Assembly (NCBI GenBank): GCA_946482385.1 | Contig: CAMLRI010000032.1 | Coordinates: 1 to 10,441, forward strand | DNA from: an uncultured Cellvibrio sp. | GTDB taxonomy: Bacteria > Pseudomonadota > Gammaproteobacteria > Pseudomonadales > Cellvibrionaceae | Reading direction: 5' to 3' | Length of the DNA stretch: 10,441 nucleotides | In this document: in pieces, positions 6,898 through 10,441 of the stretch | Layout: every line of letters begins with the position of its first letter | Numbering within the stretch: the stretch's first letter is position 1 | The notes under the pieces: generated by a model | Database searches by the model: none | The model's input: the letters and a program-made list of their open reading frames with translations, nothing else | What the model was told of the DNA's origin: nothing | Made by a program: the position numbers and the translations under genes

Positions 6898-6943
6898 AAT
6901 CGGCGTCCTTTTTTAGGTCGGGGGAGGTATATCTACGAGGGCA

Positions 6944-7001
6944 AGCCAAGGGCACCGGGCGCCTGGCTGCATAAATAAAAGGCAATCACCGGGGGATTAT
7001 A
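6944..7001 (-). promoter_or_regulatory. Candidate rnr promoter and leader hairpin
   Basis: On the minus strand a perfect TATAAT (6996-7001) lies about 100 nt upstream of the rnr TTG, but no good -35 sits 16-18 bp in front of it. The downstream leader contains a hairpin formed by AGCCAGG and CCTTGGCT (6962-6968 with 6944-6951). RNase R is cold- and stress-induced in E. coli, so a structured leader would be plausible, but this is inference. Confidence 0.4.
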
Positions 7002-7045
7002 GGCCAGAGCGCCCGACAAACCCACCGGCAGTATCCTGGCGCCCA

Positions 7046-7110
7046 TATAAACACAAAATAATTACCGCCAAGCGTTGACAAGCTATAGGCCGATAATTAT
7101 AGTGCGCGGC
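7046..7110 (+). promoter_or_regulatory. Strong sigma70 promoter of tRNA-Leu with AT-rich upstream region
   Basis: A perfect -35 box TTGACA (7075-7080), a 17-bp spacer and a -10 box TATAGT (7098-7103) lie ahead of the tRNA. An AT-rich stretch around 7046-7066 is placed like an UP element. The predicted start near 7110 is preceded by a GC-rich discriminator (GCGCGGCC), as seen at stable-RNA promoters under stringent control. The tRNA 5' end is about 25 nt downstream. Confidence 0.8.
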
Positions 7111-7134
7111 CTCAGCTGCTGATGCGCTGGGAAT

Positions 7135-7220
7135 GCCCAGGTGGTGAAATTGGTAGACACGCTAGCTTCAGGTGTTAGTGGCCCCCGGCCGTGAAGGTTC
7201 AAGTCCTTTCCTGGGCACCA
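7135..7220 (+). tRNA. tRNA-Leu (anticodon CAG)
   Basis: This is a complete 86-nt class II tRNA with encoded CCA. The acceptor stem GCCCAGG (7135-7141) pairs with CCTGGGC (7210-7216), and the discriminator A and CCA follow. The anticodon stem CTAGC/GTTAG (7162-7166/7174-7178, one G-U pair) carries the loop TTCAGGT with anticodon CAG at 7169-7171, which reads CUG. The D region has TGGTAGACACGC as in other bacterial tRNA-Leu. A long variable arm (about 7180-7192) and a T loop TTCAAGT are present. The overall sequence closely parallels other gammaproteobacterial tRNA-Leu genes. It is transcribed from its own strong promoter and followed by a hairpin terminator. Confidence 0.95.
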
Positions 7221-7276
7221 AACATAAAAGCCTCGATCGCAAGATCGGGGCTTTCGTGTTTCTGGGCTTCGATAAA
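7209..7276 (+). repeat. Direct repeat copy 1: tRNA-Leu 3' end plus terminator
   Basis: This copy covers the last 12 nt of the tRNA (TCCTGGGCACCA) and the terminator. Positions 7209-7261 are identical to 7343-7395 (53 bp). The match continues to 7276/7410 with three mismatches (7262, 7267, 7270). The offset is 134 bp. Confidence 0.95.
7227..7261 (+). terminator. Terminator hairpin after tRNA-Leu (copy 1)
   Basis: AAAGCCTCGATC pairs along 12 bp (one T-G wobble) with GATCGGGGCTTT around a GCAA tetraloop (7227-7254). Only three T follow after CGTG, so the T tract is poor on the plus strand. It begins 6 nt after the tRNA CCA. An identical hairpin recurs 134 bp downstream. Confidence 0.75.
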
Positions 7277-7342
7277 AACGGACTGCGTCCTTGTCGCTCC
7301 CGGCTTCCTGCCTTGCGCGACACTAGCACATCCTGTGCGTCG

Positions 7343-7410
7343 TCCTGGGCACCAAACATAAAAGCCTCGATCGCAAGATCGGGGCTTTCGTGTTTTTGGG
7401 TTTAGATAAA
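7343..7410 (+). repeat. Direct repeat copy 2: tRNA-Leu 3' fragment plus second terminator
   Basis: This is the second copy of the tRNA 3' end and terminator. It has no tRNA body: the sequence 5' of TCCTGGGCACCA is unrelated to the tRNA T arm. The hairpin at 7361-7388 is followed by CGTG and five T, a better terminator than copy 1. On the minus strand the same hairpin is followed by TATGTTT about 80 nt after the fabF stop, so it could end both convergent transcripts. The 66-bp spacer between copies (7277-7342) contains the hairpin GGAC-TGC-GTCC (7280-7290). A second hairpin (GCACA/TGTGC, extended by CGAC/GTCG, 7318-7342) stops exactly where copy 2 begins. No gene is seen in 7221-7440. Confidence 0.93.
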
Positions 7411-7440
7411 CGCTGAATTAACTTTTAAGATAAAAAATTT

Positions 7441-8730
7441 TTACGGCAACACAAAGTCGCTGCGGCGAAACAACACGCTGGCATTCACCCCACCAAAGCC
7501 AAAACCATTGGAAAGGGCGTAGGTGATTGACATTGGCCGCGCTTGCGGGCCAACCAAATCCAAACCGCTGGCGAGTTCATCCGGATTAACCAGATTCAAG
7601 GTCGGCGGCACAATTTGGTCGCGCAAAGCCAACACGGTAAACACCGCTTCTATACCGCCCGCCGCGCCCAGCAAATGCCCGGTACTGGATTTGGTGGCGC
7701 TGATGGCAAGGCCGGAACCCACACCAAACAAGGAGCGAATCGCCGCCAACTCGGCGCGGTCACCCACAGGGGTTGAAGTGGCGTGGGCGTTGATGTGTTG
7801 CACATCCGCTGGCGCGATTTGCGCTTGCTGAAGCGCCTGCTGCATAGCGCGCTTTGCGCCGCTGCCATCTTCCGGGCCGGCGGTTAAGTGATAGGCATCG
7901 GCACTGGTGCCGTAGCCGACAAGTTCGGCCAGGGGTTTGGCACCGCGCGCCAAAGCGTGATCGAGCGACTCAATTACCAGCAGCCCCGCCCCTTCCGCCA
8001 TCACAAAACCATCGCGCGCCTGGTCAAAGGGGCGCGATGCCTGTTGCGGTTGATCATTAAAGCCGGTAGATAGCGCCCGCGCCGCGGCAAAACAGCCGAG
8101 CGTGGTGCGATGGATTGCAGCCTCGGTACCGCCGCAGATGGCAATATCCGCTTCGCCTGCGCGAATCAATCGCGCGGCATCGCCAATGGCTTGAACGCCC
8201 GCCGCGCAGGCAGTCACAGGCGCACCTATCGGCCCTTTAAAACCATGGGCGATGGAGACATGCCCGGCGGCCATGTTGGCGAGGAACGAAGGCGCGGTGA
8301 AGGGCGATAACCGGCGCGGGCCGCGCTCATCAGTAGTGCGCACGGCATCGGCAATCGCGCCAAAACCGCCGACACCGGAGGCGATAATAGTGGCGGTTCG
8401 CTGCTGCTGGATTTCATCCTGCGGATGCCAACCGGCTTGGGCGAGCGCCTCTTGCGCGGCCACCAGCGCAAACTCAATAAAGCGATCCATTTTTTTCCGC
8501 TCTTTGGGCGCAATCACCCGCTCCGGGTCATAGCCGGCGATGGGGTCAATATCCATCCCCGGCACCTGCCCGCCTATGGCCGTGCCTGTGCCATCAGCCA
8601 CTTCAGCCGGCAACATTCGGATACCGGATTGGCCCGCCAATAAACGCGACCAAACCACCTCTGTGCCGCAGCCCAAAGGCCCCAGGATTCCTGTTCCCGT
8701 TACCACTATGCGAACCGAATTGTTTGACAT
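7441..8730 (-). CDS. fabF: Beta-ketoacyl-ACP synthase II (FabF-type)
   Basis: This condensing enzyme elongates acyl-ACP with malonyl-ACP in fatty acid synthesis. The 429-residue product (E. coli FabF 413) shows the thiolase-fold KS features in order: VVTGTGILGPLG at the N-terminus; the nucleophile Cys175 in PVTACAAGVQ; GGTEAAIH (200-207); RPFDQARDGFVMAEGAG (233-249); His316 in NAHATSTPVGD; Lys347 and His352 in KSSTGHLLGAAGG; and the C-terminal loop SNGFGFGGVN (407-416). The Cys-His-His set means a decarboxylating elongating KS rather than a FabH type. A GAGG lies about 10 nt before the ATG. No acpP, fabG or fabD is visible beside it, unlike the classical fab cluster, so it may be a second FabF. 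Its upstream neighbour, 68 bp away on the same strand, is an RND efflux pump gene, and the two may be cotranscribed. Confidence 0.92.
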   Translation of the reverse strand: MSNNSVRIVVTGTGILGPLGCGTEVVWSRLLAGQSGIRMLPAEVADGTGTAIGGQVPGMDIDPIAGYDPERVIAPKERKKMDRFIEFALVAAQEALAQAGWHPQDEIQQQRTATIIASGVGGFGAIADAVRTTDERGPRRLSPFTAPSFLANMAAGHVSIAHGFKGPIGAPVTACAAGVQAIGDAARLIRAGEADIAICGGTEAAIHRTTLGCFAAARALSTGFNDQPQQASRPFDQARDGFVMAEGAGLLVIESLDHALARGAKPLAELVGYGTSADAYHLTAGPEDGSGAKRAMQQALQQAQIAPADVQHINAHATSTPVGDRAELAAIRSLFGVGSGLAISATKSSTGHLLGAAGGIEAVFTVLALRDQIVPPTLNLVNPDELASGLDLVGPQARPMSITYALSNGFGFGGVNASVLFRRSDFVLP

Positions 8731-8798
8731 GATTTTTCAACCTCAAAATTTTTCCGCAATTGAGCTAAAGGCAATGCAGTACAGGCAGCGTTTAAAAA

Positions 8799-10441
8799 TT
8801 AATGCGATGAAATTGCCGCACCGGGTTTGATCCGAAACCAAATGGCGTACATGGCGGGCAAAAACATCAGGGTCAGGAGCGTGCCCGCCAGGGTGCCGCC
8901 AATCAGGGTGTAAGCCAGGGTTCCCCAAAACACGGAATGCGTGAGCGGGATAAAAGCGAGAACCGCCGCCAGCGCAGTCAGAATCACCGGGCGGGCGCGC
9001 TGCACAGTTGCCTCAACCACAGCCGTGAATGCATCAAGCCCGGCGTTTTTGTTGTGTTCGATCTGCCCGATCAATATGAGCGTGTTGCGCATTAAAATTC
9101 CCGATAGAGCAATCAACCCCACCAGGGCGTTGATACCAAAGGGTTGCTGAAATAACAGCAAGATGGGCACCACCCCAATCAGCCCCAGAGGGCTGGTGAG
9201 AAACACCATCACCATGGCGGCAATGGAGCGCACCTGGAAAATAATAATCAGCAGGGTTACCGCCAACATAATGGGGAAGATGGGCAGCATGGCGACCGTC
9301 GCCTTGCCCGATTCTTCAATCGAGCCGGCTTCATCAATGCGATAACCCGCAGGCAGTTTTGCTATTAATGGTTGCAGCTGCCGGGTGATAGCCGTGGACA
9401 CATCCGGCGGCTGCAAACCCTCGTCAATATCGCCGCGCACCGTGATGCTGGGCACGCGATCGCGGCGCCGCATAATGGGCTCCTCCATGCGCACCTCAAC
9501 CGCGCCCAGCTGCGCCAGGGGAATGCGCTGCCCCTGGTTGCCCACCAGGGTGAAATCGCCGATCCGGGCCGGGTCCAGGCGGATATCGCCAGCGGCGCGC
9601 GCCACCAGTTGCACACTGCGAATATCCTCGCGCACCGAGGTGATGGGAATGCCCGTCAGCAGGAATTGCAGCTGCTGCGCCACTGTGGTGGAGCTCAGCC
9701 CCAGCGCCTGGAGCCGATCCTGGTCGAGCGAGAAATGCAGGCTGGGCGTGCGGCTTCCCCAATCGCTGTTCACCGTGCGCATCATCGGGCTGGCCAGCAT
9801 TACCCGCTCCACCTCGGCAGCAATTTCCCGCAGCTTATCCGGGTCTGGGCCATTCACCCGGTAGGCCACCGGGAAGGGTGAGTAAGGGCCAAATACCAGT
9901 TGGGTTACCCGCAGGCGCGCCTCGGGGGCAAGGCCATCGGCAATGGCCTGGCGCAGGCGATGCTTTAATGCTTCGCGCTCATCCTGGTTATCGGTGCGCA
10001 CCACAATTTTGGCGAAAGAGGGATCGGGCAATTCCGGCCCCATGGAAAAATAAAAACGCGGCGCCCCCTGGCCGATATAGGCAGTCACAATCCGCGCTTC
10101 TTCCTGCCGCAATAACCAGGCCTCAACCTTGGCCACCGCCGCACTGGTTTGGCTTATCGCCGTGCCGTAGGGCATTTGCACTTCCACCAACACTTCGGGG
10201 CGATCGGAAATGGGAAAGAATTGTTTTTTCACCAGGGCCATGCCCAGCACTGCCAACACAAACAGGCCAATCACCGAAGCGGCCACCAGCCATTTGCGCG
10301 CAATAATTTTTTCCAGCACTTCACGAAAGCGGTTGTAGCGCGGCGTGTTGTAAATCGCCTGGTGGCCGCCCTGCACTTTTTTGCTTTCGGGCAGCATTTT
10401 TACCCCGAGATAGGGCGTAAAAATAACCGCCACCACCCAGG
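8799..10441 (-). CDS. RND efflux permease, C-terminal half (partial, runs off right edge)
   Basis: This is the inner-membrane proton-driven pump subunit of a tripartite efflux system. About 546 residues are visible, and the true start lies beyond the right edge. The frame continues through TGG to the last base, so the GTG at 10434-10436 is not the start. Counting from that GTG: WVVAVIFTPYLGVK at the edge belongs to the end of the first TM block. A TM helix is at about 48-70, and the periplasmic porter/docking region at about 75-380 includes PIMRRRDRVPSITVRGDI. The second TM block has helices at about 384-401, 405-430, 436-458, 482-499 and 504-535. It includes GLIALSGILMRNTLILIGQIEHN and RARPVILTALAAVLAFIPL, typical of RND transporters. 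The edge sequence and this region resemble multidrug-type pumps (TriC-like) more than heavy-metal CusA types, but substrate cannot be told. The partner membrane-fusion protein would lie outside the window. Confidence 0.93.
   Translation of the reverse strand, partial: WVVAVIFTPYLGVKMLPESKKVQGGHQAIYNTPRYNRFREVLEKIIARKWLVAASVIGLFVLAVLGMALVKKQFFPISDRPEVLVEVQMPYGTAISQTSAAVAKVEAWLLRQEEARIVTAYIGQGAPRFYFSMGPELPDPSFAKIVVRTDNQDEREALKHRLRQAIADGLAPEARLRVTQLVFGPYSPFPVAYRVNGPDPDKLREIAAEVERVMLASPMMRTVNSDWGSRTPSLHFSLDQDRLQALGLSSTTVAQQLQFLLTGIPITSVREDIRSVQLVARAAGDIRLDPARIGDFTLVGNQGQRIPLAQLGAVEVRMEEPIMRRRDRVPSITVRGDIDEGLQPPDVSTAITRQLQPLIAKLPAGYRIDEAGSIEESGKATVAMLPIFPIMLAVTLLIIIFQVRSIAAMVMVFLTSPLGLIGVVPILLLFQQPFGINALVGLIALSGILMRNTLILIGQIEHNKNAGLDAFTAVVEATVQRARPVILTALAAVLAFIPLTHSVFWGTLAYTLIGGTLAGTLLTLMFLPAMYAIWFRIKPGAAISSH

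Noticed and set aside
4510..6978. Very long plus-strand open frame (822 codons) opposite rnr
   Set aside because: It is wholly antisense to the clearly real RNase R gene, starts inside its tail and has a His/Ala/Gln-rich composition matching no family. Codon bias of the sense gene explains the lack of stops.
7096..7101. Minus-strand TATAAT overlapping the tRNA promoter as a second rnr promoter
   Set aside because: It lies about 200 bp from rnr with no -35 at the right distance. The match arises from the palindromic AATTATA of the tRNA -10 region.
7168..7359. Minus-strand frame across the tRNA-Leu region
   Set aside because: It is antisense to the tRNA and repeats. Such frames are common false gene calls at tRNA loci.
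7209..7410. CRISPR-like repeat
   Set aside because: There are only two copies, they contain a tRNA end and a terminator, and there are no regular spacers or cas genes.

Overview
The window is chromosomal DNA of a gammaproteobacterium. Housekeeping genes on the minus strand follow gammaproteobacterial orders: rpsF-rpsR-rplI followed by dnaB, and rnr-rlmB. The moderate-to-high GC content, a DUF3012-type mini-lipoprotein, the lack of priB between rpsF and rpsR, and the codon style suggest the Cellvibrio/Pseudomonas side of the class. Cellvibrionaceae is my best guess, but this is inference, not proof.

Positions 1-2140 (read right to left) hold a ribosomal protein operon. It has a good sigma70-type promoter, a leader of about 120 nt with strong hairpins, then rpsF (S6), rpsR (S18), rplI (L9) and a clear intrinsic terminator. 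The first two thirds of the DnaB N-terminal half follow. dnaB runs off the left edge just after its Walker A motif. Positions 2296-2841 carry the only plus-strand protein gene, a META-domain outer-membrane lipoprotein. Converging on it is a very small lipoprotein gene (2956-3132), the distal member of rnr-rlmB-lipoprotein. RNase R (4060-6897) starts with TTG and carries a tail of about 200 residues rich in Ala and Lys, encoded by DNA full of A7 tracts. RlmB is the 23S rRNA G2251 2'-O-methyltransferase.

Positions 7075-7220 hold a near-consensus promoter and a complete tRNA-Leu(CAG) gene on the plus strand. The last 12 nt of the tRNA and its terminator occur again 134 bp downstream, with 53 bp identical between the copies. 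Positions 7441-8730 encode a FabF-type beta-ketoacyl-ACP synthase. Upstream of it on the same strand is the C-terminal half of an RND efflux permease, which leaves the window on the right.

Most of the window is translation, RNA processing and replication machinery. I see no clear novel defence or mobile system. The best leads are the duplicated tRNA 3' end/terminator, the unstable-looking RNase R tail with an alternative reading frame beyond its stop, and the structured rpsF leader.
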